Numbered from the stretch's first letter, positions 37,080-49,176 are shown. The stretch: 64,000 nucleotides of DNA from Phyto melanocephala (GCA_941918925.1 OW799233.1:45374275-45438274), one strand, 5' to 3'. Made by a program: numbers and translations. The notes: generated from the sequence alone by a model not told the origin.

Positions 37080-37245
37080 TAAAGCAACTCAAACGTCCCC
37101 CCATCCTGGCGACGCCACCATGAAGTATTTATTTACCAGGATAGGTAATATATTCAACCTCTCAGCCATAGGCAGCTCTAAAATAACACGCCTAAGAAAA
37201 TTTTCGATATATTCCTAACTCACGGGTGAATCTATTGACACACTA

Positions 37246-38419
37246 GGTTAGGTTAGATCCGGCAGCCGCCCGAAGGCATAGCTCACTTGGGTCCTCCGAG
37301 GGTCCTGTTGTGATACCGTAGGCACCAACGCCCGTTCATCTATGTCCTCTGGCCGTCGTTCCTCAGCCATCCTGTCCTGTTTACAAAGGTGTGGATCTTT
37401 CCCAGATCAACTGCAGAAAGACTAGTTTTACTTACAAGTATTCGCTGACCTAGAATCTGTGTGTTTCAGGTCCCCGAATGCAGGACAATTACAGAGAATA
37501 TGTTCAGTTGTCTCCCTCTCTTCCTCGTTATCGCAACTTCTGCAGAAGTCGTTGTAAGGGATATTCAGTCTTTTCGCATATGTACCTATAGGCCAGTGTC
37601 CGGTAATGGCCGCTATGAGGTTCCTAAGGTGGATTCGGGGCATATTCACTGTATATTGCGTCCTATGCACATCCATGTCAGGCCAGATTTTTCTGGTCTC
37701 CAAACAAGTGGGTTCTCTCAGCCATCTTTCCTTGGTATCCAAATAGAATCGATGCGAGATTAGCTGTTTACCCTTCGATAAGGCAATACCCAAAGCACAA
37801 CTGGATTCAACCGAATCTAAATTAGTACCCGCTTTTGAAAGTGCATCAGCTCTATTATTACGATCAATATCCCCATGTCCTGGAACCCACACAAAGGCAA
37901 CCGTCGAATGTCTCGCTATTTCCTCAAGAGACACCCGGCATTCCTGGGCAATTTTTGATGTGCCGTACACACTCTCAAGGGACCTAATAGCCGCCTTGCT
38001 GTCAGTAAATATATAAATATCCCTGCCAGATATTCCATTATACTGAATCTGTTCCGCGGCTGTCTTAATAGCCATTAATTTGGCCTGTATCGCGCTACAA
38101 TAATCCGGTAGCCTCACGGACAATTCCAAACCCAACTGGATCGGAAAGATACCACATCCAGTTCCAGCATGTGATTTCGATCCGTCAGTTAATATCTGGA
38201 TGGTATTCTCCGGAGGTTGGAGGCCGTTGTCGTATTCAGATCTATCCGGTATATTCGTCACGAAACCCGGATCGAATACTGGTTCAGGTACCTTGTAATC
38301 AATAGGAGAAACAATATTGATCATACCCAAAATTCTTGCATGTCCATAATTCACATACTTCCGTGCCCTTGTGGCATTCAGCCTCAGTGCGGTGTCCGCA
38401 GCCATCTACTTAGCCAGGA
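37246..38419 (-). mobile_element. LINE (element B), 5'-truncated, nested in element A
   Basis: A 1174-bp insertion flanked by the 12-bp duplication ATTGACACACTA at 37234-37245 and 38420-38431. It starts just before the ATG of the 325-codon frame and ends in a 3' UTR finishing GGATCTAACCTAACC on the minus strand. Removing it restores continuity of element A, which confirms the borders. Confidence 0.92.
37428..38405 (-). pseudogene. LINE ORF2 C-terminal fragment with RNase H domain
   Basis: An uninterrupted 325-codon frame within element B. It contains an RNase H domain: first Asp in LTDGSK (residue 74), third in FTDSKAA (135) and fourth in NNRADALSKAG (187), with the WVPGHGDI loop between the last two. 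The second catalytic acidic residue, normally Glu in a QAE motif, is Lys (residue 109, IQAKLMAI), so RNase H activity is probably lost. A C-terminal zinc knuckle follows (C288, C291, H302, C307). The frame lacks endonuclease and reverse transcriptase because of 5' truncation. The ATG is probably fortuitous. It is the longest open frame in the window and easily mistaken for a host gene. Confidence 0.9.
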
Positions 38420-38960
38420 TTGACACACTATCCATTGAATAATGTTATTTGCTCCTATTTCAGTGACGAGCTGTGTTCGAACATAAAAGTAAAATGTATT
38501 TAACATTTTCAACCAAATCATGACAGCACGGACACAAAGACGACTATCCCAATCCAAAGCGGTAAAGGTACTTCCCGAAGGCACAGTGTCCACTCAGAAA
38601 TTGGCACAATATTGTATTCAATGTCTCCATGCTTTCTCCCCAACCAAAGTACTTGCGTAGTACTTGCAAGTGCTTGCGTAAGTACTTTGCCTCGGGTGGT
38701 AGTTCATGGTTCGTACCCCCGATCGATAGCTAAAAAGTTAAAATCGCTGGCAATCAATACTTTTCCCTATCTAGTCGCACCAAACGATAAGCTATCTAAT
38801 ATGGTAATAAACTCGTCAATACTTTGTCAAGAGACAATATAAGCACTAAATATCAGGTATATTCGCTCGCAAGAACCATTTATTGTTTGTAACTGATTAT
38901 TTTGGCATCTTTTCTTTGGTGCGAATATTGTTGCTCTTTTTCGATTGCATAATTTTTCCA

Positions 38961-39380
38961 TGACAAACTTTCTTCCATCTAATACGACTCAATTAAGAAT
39001 GCTGCGTCAGTGTTCATATCTAACACACATTTACTTAATAGACATTGTGCTGCTTAGCAATTTTTGAGATTAAGTATGTCGGCATGCATGTGCGCTATTT
39101 GAAAATGTTAGTTTAATATTTACTGAAAAAAAAGTTACAAAATAAAATGCATATTTCTATAAACATATAAATATCGTCGCTGCTCTGATGAAATCGGTTA
39201 TGTGACAAAATTAAAAAAAAAAATTTATTGCTCTATTTGGAACCGTTATTGGTCGTACGTCTATCCACCAAACCATTTAAGGATATCTTGACTAGTTCAA
39301 CAATAGTTAGTATGTGTAAGTTAAATACTGTAGAATAAGAAAATAAAATGCTTTTTTTGGTATTCTGAAAACTTAGTAAA
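38961..39380. other. intergenic, unassigned
   Basis: I see nothing recognisable between element A and the (GTCY)n copy. Confidence 0.4.
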
Positions 39381-40272
39381 AACAAGTAAGAGCGCTATAT
39401 TCGGCCGTGCCGAATCTTATAAACCCTTCACACCGTGTAGTCATGCAATAACACTAGTTTGTATCACCATTCCATATGATATACGTACATAGATATAAAA
39501 ACCATATATATATAAAAACATCCACATTGTAAAATTATAAATTTACGTATGTATGTTAAAAAAAAAAAATAAAAAAAAATAAAAAAAAAATTTAAAAAAA
39601 AAATTTAAAAAAAAAATTTAAAAAAAAAAAATTAAAAAAAAAATTTAAAAAAAAAATTAAAAAAAAAAAATTTTAAAAAATAATTAAAATATATATAATA
39701 AATATGAAAAAAAAAATATTTAAAAAAAAAATTAAAAAAAAATAATAATAAAAATATAAATAATATATTAAATAAAAAATAAAAAAAAAATTAAAAAAAA
39801 AATTAAAAAAAAAAAAATAAAAAAAAAATAAAAAATTTTTTTTTGGCTCAGCTGGGATTCAATGCCACGTTTTCTCTAACCAGTATACACGTTTGTATGT
39901 ATGTATGTTGTTGTTGTAATGTTGTTTTTGTGAAGAAAAAATCGAGGTGGTCGTGGGTTTTTGCTCATATCTCAGTTGTTTATGTACCGATGTTTCTGAT
40001 TTTCAATACTGATCTACTCCCGAATATTTCTGATATTTTAATACCTCACCCGAGTCCAAGCGATGTCGGGGGGCTTCAAAAAGTTGATTTCAACATACAC
40101 ACGGACAGACGGTCAGACGGACAGACGGACAGACTGACAGGGCTTAATCGACTCGCCTATTCATAAGCTTTCAGAAAATATATACTTTATGGGGTCGGAA
40201 ATCAAAATTGTAGAAATTTCACACGGAATGACAAACCTTTATATACCCTTTTTCACTGTGTGAAGGGTATAA
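39381..40272 (+). mobile_element. (GTCY)n interspersed element, copy 2
   Basis: Same layout as copy 1 with the hairpin start, an expanded A/T-only tract (about 39548-39840), the GGCTCAGCTGGGATTC block, GACGGTCAGACGGACAGACG and the CACTGTGTGAAGGGTATAA end. The A/T tract is some 60 bp longer than in copy 1. Confidence 0.85.
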
Positions 40273-40310
40273 ACACATAATTTAATTTTTTAGAGCACGG
40301 ACGATATGTA

Positions 40311-40556
40311 TTAAAGTATACATATCGTTGGTCACAGGTAGAAAGGCTCTAACACAAATAATTGTAATTTTACAGAAGAAGGTTAAAAACGTAACAGAAA
40401 CTATTTTATTATGTAACAGTTATTTTTACAACTGTTGCGCTAAATTTTCTTTTCGATATGTATTTGTGTGAAATGTATTGAAAACACTGAAAACACAATT
40501 GTGTGCAAAATACGAGTTAGGGCCTTCCTACCTGTGATCAACGATATGTATATTAA
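40311..40556. mobile_element. MITE with 39-bp inverted ends and TTAA flanks
   Basis: The left end from 40317 (TATACATATCGTTGGTCACA...) and the right end to 40552 are inverted repeats of about 39 bp with about four differences. TTAA occurs outside both (40311-40314 and 40553-40556), which suggests a piggyBac-type target, although a few bases separate TTAA from the left repeat. It has no coding capacity. A small extra hairpin lies at 40301-40328. Confidence 0.7.
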
Positions 40557-41600
40557 CACACTATATACTTGATAATATTTTTGTAGTGACAACAATCATA
40601 TTATATCACAACACCAAGCAATAAGCACTTGACACACAGATTTAATCTTTAAACACTTTCGGAACGGAAAGATGTTAAAACCTAATAAGACGAAGTTAAA
40701 GTCAGTCGAATATGATATCATTTTATTATCCAAAAAGTATAAGTATTCTGGAAAATCATTGATTTTCCATAATTATAAATATTTAGTTCATGCTTTAGCA
40801 TACTTTTGCAAATTAACTAGGTTTAATCATGATCATGTTTAATAATGCAATTTCAATTTGCACTTGTAAAACTTAATAGTACACAGGGGGATAGAAACAT
40901 CATATAGGCGATAGAAAATAGTGACTATTTAGTCACTGCTATCCATTACAACGATTTTTGTTTCACTCAATCATAAGTTGTGTATTATTTTCAGTAGCCT
41001 TTTACTGCTATACTATTAGTAACTCAGCATATATAAATATGAAAGTATAAACATTAAAACAAGATATTACAAAACAAAATTTTTTTTTTGTTTAACTAAA
41101 TAAATACTCAAGTATTTTTTAATTAAACTACCACGCGAACTAATTAAAATCAATTATGAAAAATTTTAAAAATTCCACACAAGTATTATTTATATTTTTT
41201 TTACTGTTTTTCTATATTTCAAGCATGACTAATAAATAAAACTAAAATAATTATGAGAATATCAATTTGTATGTACATACTTATGTATATGAAATGTCCT
41301 TGATGGTGTTATATGTGAATGTTAATGATGTTATTGCAACATAAAAGCCATGATTTAACAAAAGTGCAACCAAAAAAATTTTTTTCTTAATAACATACAC
41401 ACACATACAAACATCAAAACAGTAAAATTAATTAATATTAGTTGTAATATGTATAGGTATTTAAGAAAGGAAGATTAAGCTACATTTCTGGAACTTTTTG
41501 TATTTTAAGAGAATTATTTAAAATAAGAAAATTATAAATTTTTTTCAATAAAATATGTTTTCTAAGATTTTTTAAAAACAATCTGCTAATTAGCGACTCC
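40557..41600. other. intergenic, unassigned
   Basis: No gene or repeat recognised. A small hairpin (AGTGACT...AGTCACT) is near 40918. Confidence 0.4.

Positions 41601-41633
<33 letters not shown>
41601..41633. repeat. (ATCT)n microsatellite
   Basis: About eight ATCT units directly abut the TC end of the Helitron that follows, so the Helitron either landed in a microsatellite or seeded it. Confidence 0.9.
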
Positions 41634-41638
<5 letters not shown>

Positions 41639-42155
41639 ATATGAGTGGAAGTGGAAGTCTGTGTGTGTTAGCAATAGCCTCCGAAACTGTAAAATCGATC
41701 GGACTCTTACTTTGGCAAGTTGTTGTATACATTCCGGGTTTATGGGTAGTAAAAAAGTGGTCGGTCCACGCCCCAAAAAATTAGCTATCATTTTTAGCTA
41801 CTTGCACTTGACCAATATTTCTGAAACTTTGCGCACATATTGAGCTGTCATGACTTTATAATTTCGTGATTAGAAAAGTGGGCGGGGCCACGCCCTGCCT
41901 TCGCTATTACCATCAACAAAGCACAAGGACAATCTCTGCGTGTTGCAGTATTGAATTTGGAAAATCCATGTTTTTCACATGGCCAGCTGTACGTCGCATG
42001 CTGCAAAGTGGGAACACCAACAAATTTGTTCATTTTTACCAAAAATATTGTATTGCATTACAATAAAATATTATTTTTTATATATTTATTCAATTAAAAT
42101 TCAGAATGCATTTTTGTTCATTAAGGGTCTAGCAACGCGCACCGGGCTTTGATAG
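41634..42155 (+). mobile_element. Helitron family H, copy 3, with helicase fragment
   Basis: It starts TCTATATATGAGTGGAAG after an A and ends ATAG before a T (CTAG with one change). It carries one and a half of the family's 121-bp units, then at about 41892 switches from the GGGCGGGGCCACGCC palindrome directly into helicase code. The 3' end has the family's GCAACGCGCACCGGGCTTT. It is the only copy here showing the family's link to an autonomous Helitron. Confidence 0.85.
41897..42097 (+). pseudogene. Helitron Rep/helicase C-terminal fragment
   Basis: 66 codons and a TAA in one frame, without a start. AFAITINKAQGQSLRVAVL is the late Pif1-type helicase motif, and FSHGQLYVACCKVGTPTNL is the motif that usually reads YVALSRV, both placed as at the end of Helitron Rep-helicase proteins. 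The C-terminus of about 25 residues continues to the stop. The arginine of the last motif has become Lys. The rest of the roughly 1400-residue protein is absent. Confidence 0.9.
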
Positions 42156-43672
42156 TTACCTATAATTCTTAACATGGCACATTTAAAAATTCAATTGTTA
42201 TCCTCGGGCAGATGACAGGCAAACTCCACAAACGCACCAAAAGTGGACCTAAATTTAATAGTTTTTAAGATCAACGGCCTGCATAAAATATTTTGATTTT
42301 TTTAAATACAAATTTATCAACAAATTAAATTAAAAAATCTTACACCAAAAAAAAATAAAATTTTTTTATATAAAAATTTTCAAACTTTGTAAAATTGACT
42401 AAATCTTTGTAAGATTTCTATATAAAAAAATTTGAATTTTTTTTTTATACAAAAAATTGTCAAAAAGTTCGCTTAAAAATTGTTTATAGAGAACATACTA
42501 TAAAGATATATACCAATTTGACGTGACTGACGCTCAAAAACGTTAAAAGTATCATTAGCCCACATAAATTTCAATCTCAACTTAAATCAAAAGTCTCTTA
42601 TTTCAAAATTCTATTTTTATAAACTTTGAAAATCAAAATGGGAAAATTATCTGTTTGGGTTTTCTATATCAATATATACATAAATTCAAAGTTTAAATAG
42701 TTTTATTATCTATTTTACCATTAAATATTAAAAAAAAAAAGATTTATAGGGAATAAATCTTTTTTTTTTACAAAAACAAATAACAAACTGTATTACCAAA
42801 TTTGTCCCTTTCTATCCCGATATGAATGTGTTTCAAGATTTCAAGATTTTTACTGTCGGGTAAGACCCCTATTTTAAGTTTTGTCCGAATTGGCCCAATA
42901 ATTAGGAGGATATTTTTTATATTTTTCCCTTGGGTACTTTTTTGTACGCCAAAATAATTTTAAAAATTTTACCTACATAGTTGGCCGTACTCTATTAGCC
43001 AATAACAATAATCAGTTCATGTGTTAATGTTTAATATAAGAAATTTTCTTTAAAGTGCCAAATAAAAAGGGAAAATTTTTACCCCTTATACCTTCGAATT
43101 TGAAAAAAGTACCGAAATCCTATTGATATGTTTTCACGAAGTAGTTATACAATTTAATTTTTATTTTCTTATGTTTGTGTGTTTGGAAGTTAAATAAGGT
43201 ACCGAAAATGTATTAAATTTAATTTTTGTCCATTTTTTTATTTTTTTTTTGAAAACTTAAGTTCAATAGATACAAGGTTACCAGTTTTACCCTATTTTTG
43301 CCCACTAAAATTTCTAAAATTCCAGTATAAGTGGATCTATACATAAGTAAAGGAACCCACTGTCCAAATTTCCTGACTGGCTTTTTGCGTTTGTGCTATG
43401 CAATGATGAATTATTTAGTCGGTCAATTCAATTGAATTGAAGGTTCAGGTAACAAAATCTAAACTCTAGTATGTGCTTTATTTTCTCACAATTCCATTTA
43501 AAAAGTATTTATATTACAAAAATTTTTCATATTAATTTTTCCTTAATCCTTATGAGTTTAAGTGTGTGTATTTGGTTCAAAGGCTTAAATTGACAATATG
43601 TGGCAAAAATAAAGAAAAATATTTAACAATGTAAGTATCGTCAAAGGAAATATTGCATTTTATATATTCTTT
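42156..43672. other. intergenic, unassigned
   Basis: AT-rich with many poly-A/T runs. I see no motif I can assign. Confidence 0.4.
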
Positions 43673-44248
43673 TTATACCCTTCACCTGTGGTGCACAAGG
43701 GTATATATAGCTTTGTCATTCCGTTTGTAATTCCTACAATTTTCAATTCCGACCCCATAAAGTAAATATTTTCTGAATGCTTATAAATAGAGGAGTCGAT
43801 CTAACCCTGACCGTCTGTCCGTCTGTCCGTGTGTTGATCGAAATCAACTTTTAGAAGCAACTATATGTTCCATAGATCTGAGTATGGTATCAATCTTTTG
43901 GAAATATCCGGTAATGAATCGCTATTGAAATTCAGCACAATCGCCCCATAACTTTCTGAGATATGAGCAAAAAACCACGACCACCTCGTTTTTTCTTACA
44001 ATTACAACAACAACATACATATATACTAGTTAGAGTAAACGTGGCATCGATTTTTTTTTCTCTTGTAATTTTTTTATTGTTTTTAATACAATTTTTTTTG
44101 TATTTTTTTTTTTTTTGGAAACACATACATACGTAAACTAAATTTATAATTTTGCAATGGGAAGTTTTTATTGTATGTATGCTTTTTATTTCATATGAGA
44201 TGTATATGTGAAGGGTATATAAGATTCGGCACTGCACTTGTACTTGTT
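43673..44248 (-). mobile_element. (GTCY)n interspersed element, copy 3
   Basis: Reverse orientation. It begins TTATACCCTTCACCTGTGGTG, contains CCGTCTGTCCGTCTGTCC and ends with a decayed hairpin (GATTCGGCACTGCACTTG) and ACTTGTT. The A/T tract is short. Its end sequence defines a second subfamily with copies 4 and 5. Confidence 0.8.
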
Positions 44249-45746
44249 GAAATTGTATTCAAAGACATAAAATAGACCAATCAAAACGTTTTCCTATATA
44301 TACTACATATGTACATATAAACCAAAGTTAAAAGCAATTAAATATTTTTACATCATTTTTTTGTTCGTTTTAGTAAGTTTCTGATGCATTTGCTATTTAT
44401 AATAAATTTCGTTTATAAAAAAATTAAGCTGTTTGTTTTGTTACATCTTTGTATCCATACCAAGGATGCCTAACTTTATTTATTTAAAACTTAACAATAA
44501 CAAAATCAATAACAAACCCATTGAAATAAGGGATAAAACTAGCAACAAAGAGAAGAAACTGAAGAAAAACCATATTAAATAAAATACAAATAAATATAAA
44601 AATAAAAATGCTTCTAACTTTGCCGCAAAGCTTAAAGTATACAAGTTGTAAAACCTTAATCGTTCTTATCTACTTTAGAACAGAGTGAAGGAAAATTAGG
44701 ATCACAACATACATTTTCAGCTAAATCAGTACTCCACACGTTGCATGAAATCTTTTTAAAAAAGTAATGTGGACATTGCTACAACAGATAAGGGCTATTT
44801 ATTTTATATGTGCTAAATATTGAACATTTTATTTCATCGTTTACAACAGCGTCCGTTTTAAAGCCACAAAGATAAAAATTTTATATTATCAAACAACCGC
44901 ACTTACACTTAAACGATGGTATAATAAACAGTTTAAATTGTCATTGTTTTATTTTTTAAACAAACACATAAATATATAAGCACACACACAAACACACACA
45001 CATACACTAAGAAGGGCACAGAAGGACATACACTTATGTGAGCTAATAAAACACCTCTTCTGCAAAGTACTTTGAAAGGCTTTACTTGCATTGAAGCGAC
45101 AAAATTGGAGAACAAATGCATGTGTAGAGTAAATATGTGAGTGATTTATAATATATTGTTCGCTTCATAAAACATCCTTGTAATATTGATAGTACTCGCA
45201 CTTGTTGTTGCCCTTTCATATTTAGTTTTTTGTTTCATATATAAACTACAAAACAATTGTGAATAATGTCTGTCTTCTAAATAAATTTTATTTTATATAA
45301 AACCTTAAATGTAAAACTGGTTGTTAAAATAGACTGCTGAATTTTGTGAAATTTTAGTTGCATGTCGCGGTTCATATATAGCAAGTTTTTTTTGAAAGGA
45401 ACAGACGCAGTAAACAGGATACATTGTTGTCCTTATTGAAATATTATTCATGTTCCTTTTTTCATTTGTAAAGAATTTTGAAATATTTATATAACCAGTT
45501 GTAAACATTTTACACGTTAAAAAGTAATGGTCGCTAAAATCTCACCTTGGGGTCTACACTACAATATATACTGCGGTGGCATTATATAAATAGCCGCACC
45601 TCAATTTTAAGTATTTCTTATAATCAAACATAGATTAGAAAATATCTTTTTATACCATCTGAAAGAACATCAAGTTTTAAAAACTTCTTAATTTATTTTA
45701 TACCGTTATAACAACTAGTTTTATTATAAGGTGGTGCATTATTATA
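44249..45746. other. intergenic, unassigned
   Basis: A CA-rich stretch lies at 44980-45008. Short frames on the minus strand do not match anything known. Confidence 0.4.
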
Positions 45747-45751
45747 TCCCC

Positions 45752-45974
45752 GGTGCCCCGGTAGACTAGTAAGTGGTGTGTTGGTCTGCTAGTTTAGGGG
45801 TTCGGGTTCGATTCTCGCCAGAGACTCTAGACTGTTCTGCTTCACTTTCTCTTCTATTCTCTTTCTATTCTAACTATTCTATTCATATGAAGCGCACAAC
45901 ATGCCAATTGGGCATCAGTGTATACCTGTCGTGGGTTTTGGCTTTTAGTGCCCCTCCTTTTCCACCTAACCTAA
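45752..45974 (+). mobile_element. tRNA-headed SINE, tail type 2 (LINE-like)
   Basis: The head matches the other two SINEs (GGTGCCCCGGTAGACTAG; B box GGTTCGATTCT at 45805-45815 with one change) through TATTCTAACTATTCTATTC. From 45884 it switches to the 3' end of LINE family X (CATATGAAGCGCACAACATG... to CCACCTAACC). ATTATA at both sides (about 45741-45746 and 45975-45981) is a possible short target duplication. Confidence 0.88.
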
Positions 45975-46109
45975 CATTATAGCCGCACCATTCAAAATCT
46001 TGCGCTTTACCTGGCTATTGGCATTTTCTCTTCTGTTTCTTTTAAATACGTTTGTCTATTATCTGTACGTTGCATTTAAGTCAAACTTTTGAAAAACTAC
46101 GCGGTTATT

Positions 46110-46830
46110 ATTTGTCGACATAGAAAGAGGCAAAATTATTGCTCTTCAGTTGAATGGTGTAAGTTTTCGTGAAATTGCACGAATATTAAGCTGATCAGAT
46201 AAGATAGTCCGCAATTTTTTTAAGATATACAGTCAAGAGAAATTTTAATTTTTTTACAACTCCACCAAAACTGATAGAGGAATAGTAAAGGATTACGGTC
46301 ATAGTTAGTTACTGATAATAGTAAGTTATCGTAGCCAAAAATTGAAGAATGCTCCACGATAGTTTATGATAATTGTTTTCGACGAGAAAAAATTTAACTA
46401 AGACCGTCCGGATTGGTACAACTCCTACTATTCAGATAGATTTGCTTAATGAATCATGCTGCTTTTCCAAAAGAAATTTCGATGTTGAATCTCTAATAGT
46501 TTGGGACGCATTCTCAGCCCATGATGTACTAAAGTTAGCTTTCCGGAGTACCAATATAAATTGACCAGAATACACAACACTTCTCCAGACAACTCTAAAA
46601 CCTTTTTTTGGAGGATATTGCAGTAAAAATATGATTTTCAACAGGATGTGGCTAGAGAGAAATAACTTGCCATAATTAGAATAGCCATCCTATTTTTAAT
46701 GCCTTAATCCTATGGAAAATATCTGAGAAACCATGGCGCGTAAAATCTATGCTAAAAATTAGCAATATGACGTGATTATGGAGCTCAAAACCGCTGTTGT
46801 TAATGCTTTGTTAGACTGAGGTCCCCCATA
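46110..46830 (+). pseudogene. Tc3-like transposase remnant
   Basis: Heavily decayed but colinear with Tc3-type transposases. The helix-turn-helix opening reads RGKIIALQLNGVSFREIARI (about 46126). VFDEKKFN near the first catalytic Asp, followed by RPDW, is at about 46378-46410. FQQDVA around the second catalytic Asp is at about 46638-46655, then LNPMENI (about 46705) and a C-terminal QYDVIMELKTAVVNALL block (about 46765-46815). Many stops are present. Ends were not determined. Confidence 0.8.
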
Positions 46831-48468
46831 GCACTCACACTTAATGTGTGTTTTCCTGTGCACCTTAGCCTTGCTATGATCTGAGTCTACCTAACATCTT
46901 TAAGTATAAGATCCAGGATTCTTCTATGTCCCACTTAGCCCCAAATTGGGACCAGCAATAATACCAAAGCGTTAACACTTCGCCAAGGGAACATATCCTA
47001 GGGAGATTAGCGTATTAGGAAAAAATTTAATTTTATAACTTGTGTTGAATATTCGTCAAGAGTATTGCTTTAAATCATTGCGTATTAGCTTATTCTAGCA
47101 AAACATTTATTTATAAAAAGTACCAGAAATTATAAAAGAAACAACAGATTTTCTACGCACAAAAATGCACTGAACATACTAATTTCATAAGCTTCGAGGT
47201 CATTATCATTTGTTATATTATTGCACTATAGTTTGGTAACGTATTCATTCGTCTATTGTGTTTGTGGGTAAAGTAAAAATAATACTGCCTAAAGTAACAG
47301 TTTTGCTACTTCGTAACTCACTTTATAAGTATTTTTTATGTTTTGCCGTACCATAGTGTAAACCTAGACTCTAAATTTTTTTTCTTTAGATTACAATTGG
47401 CAACACTTTTTCCCTTGTTCTTATGTAGCTTACTGCAACAGTTTATGAAGTGCATTAACATTTACCGTTATAAATGATTGTTCTCGCATACAAACAACAC
47501 TCAGACAATTTATCTACATGTTTAGACGGGAAACTAGAACGCCGATCTCTCTGTCCGTTACGCTTTCGCACACACACTACAATAAAAATAATACAAAGTT
47601 CAGCTGGATGATTTTTAACATGTACAAATGATGATTTTTAAAATCCACCATTATTAGGAGAGCAACCGCAATCCATTGTATTTCCAAAGGGTGGTCCACA
47701 AAAATCGCAGATAAAATCAAGTTTTCAAGTTAACAATTTATGTTTGAGAAAAATTTAATCTATATAAATATTATATTACGTTGATTTGACATTTCGTCTT
47801 TTAGTTTAAGACCACGAACTATTTAGTTTTTATAAAGTAAATATAACGCTTTTCGTGCAACACCCGCTACGTACAATATCGATTTAAACTAAAGTTGTTT
47901 AATGTTATACAAGTATTGTATTCACTTTTCGCATAAGCAATATAAGCTCTAATTTTTTATACATCTCTCTGTGTGTGTATGTATGTATGTACCTATATGT
48001 CTTTGAAAATAGACAAAAAAGTCTTAAGTCAAAAACTGCAGTTTTACCAAATAAAATATTAATATTTCTGAATTATTTCCGAACAGCAAATGCTTACAAA
48101 TCAAAGCAATTGCGCAAGACTTAAGAACAGTTGAGTAAAACCTGAGCGAAATCTTAAAATTCAATTTTTTGACTTAATATATTTTTTCCTAACACCAAAG
48201 ATATACATACATATGGATGTAGTTATGGATATATGTAGAAATATATTTAAACATTGTTTATTATCTACCAGCATTTGCTATAGATACACATATATAAAAT
48301 TTCAAGTTAATATATCGTACGACTGTGTATCGTATCAATGATATCTAGGATTTATTTAATACAATTATATATAAATAATGCTTTAGTTTGTTGTTGCTGA
48401 TGTTGTTGCCGTACCATGTCCAGTACTTAGATTTACTGCTTCAACTATTACTCTTTTTCTATCAGTTT
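46831..48468. other. intergenic, unassigned
   Basis: No gene or repeat that I can identify. Confidence 0.4.
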
Positions 48469-49176
48469 ATTATACCCTTCACGTGTGGTGAACAAGGGTA
48501 TATATAGCTTTGTTCTACAATTTTCATTTCCGACTCCATGAAGTATATATTTTCTGAGAGCTTATGAATAGGGGAGTCGATTAAGCCCTGACCGTCTGCC
48601 CTTCTGTCCGTGTGTTGGTTTAAAGCAACTTTTAGAAGCAACTATATGTTCCCCAGATCTGTGTGTGGTATCCATCTTTTGGAAATATCCAGGAATGAAT
48701 CGCTATTGAAATTCAGCACAATCGCCCCATAACATTCTGAGATATGAGCAAAAAACCACGACCACCTCGTTTTTTTCACAATTACAACAACAACATAAAC
48801 GTGGCATCGAATCCCAGCTGAGCCAAAAAAAAATTTTTTTATTTAATTTTTTTATTTTATATATTATTTATATTTTTATTATTTTTTTTTTAATTTTTTA
48901 AAAAAATTTTTAAAAAAATTTTTTTTTTAATTTTTTTTTGTAATTTTTTTTTTGTTTTTAATGTATTTTATTTATATTTTTTTTTTTTAATTTTTTTTTT
49001 TAAACATACATATGTACGTAAACTCAATTTATAATTTTACAATGGGATGTTTTTTACATGTATGTACGTATTTTATATGAGATGAATGGTGATACAAACA
49101 ATTGTTATTGCATGACTACATGTTGTGAAGGGTATATAAGATTCGGCACGGCCGAATATAGCACTCTTACTTGTTT
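48469..49176 (-). mobile_element. (GTCY)n interspersed element, copy 4
   Basis: Reverse orientation, subfamily with the CACGTGTGGTGAACAAGGG end. The T/A-only tract is at about 48826-49005. It ends with the intact hairpin ATTCGGCACGGCCGAAT and CACTCTTACTTGTT. Confidence 0.85.

Larger units (their letters stand above)
37080..38960 (-). mobile_element. R1-like LINE remnant (element A), interrupted by another LINE
   Basis: Reading on the minus strand: 38880-38690 encodes part of an endonuclease domain (RIYLIFSAYIVS, EFITILDSLSFGATR, KVLIASDFNFLAIDRG). After an internal deletion near 38620, the code for the ORF2 C-terminus follows (GHCAFGKYLYRFGLG, then LCPCCHDLVENVKYILLLC, a zinc knuckle). The reverse transcriptase is therefore missing. 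The reading is split at 38419/37246 by element B and resumes below 37233 into an ORF end and 3' UTR, reaching about 37080. Clade is inferred from the motif style. Confidence 0.75.

Noticed and set aside
41866..42066. 66-codon frame on the + strand
   Set aside because: Wrong frame. The helicase motifs are in the frame starting at 41897.
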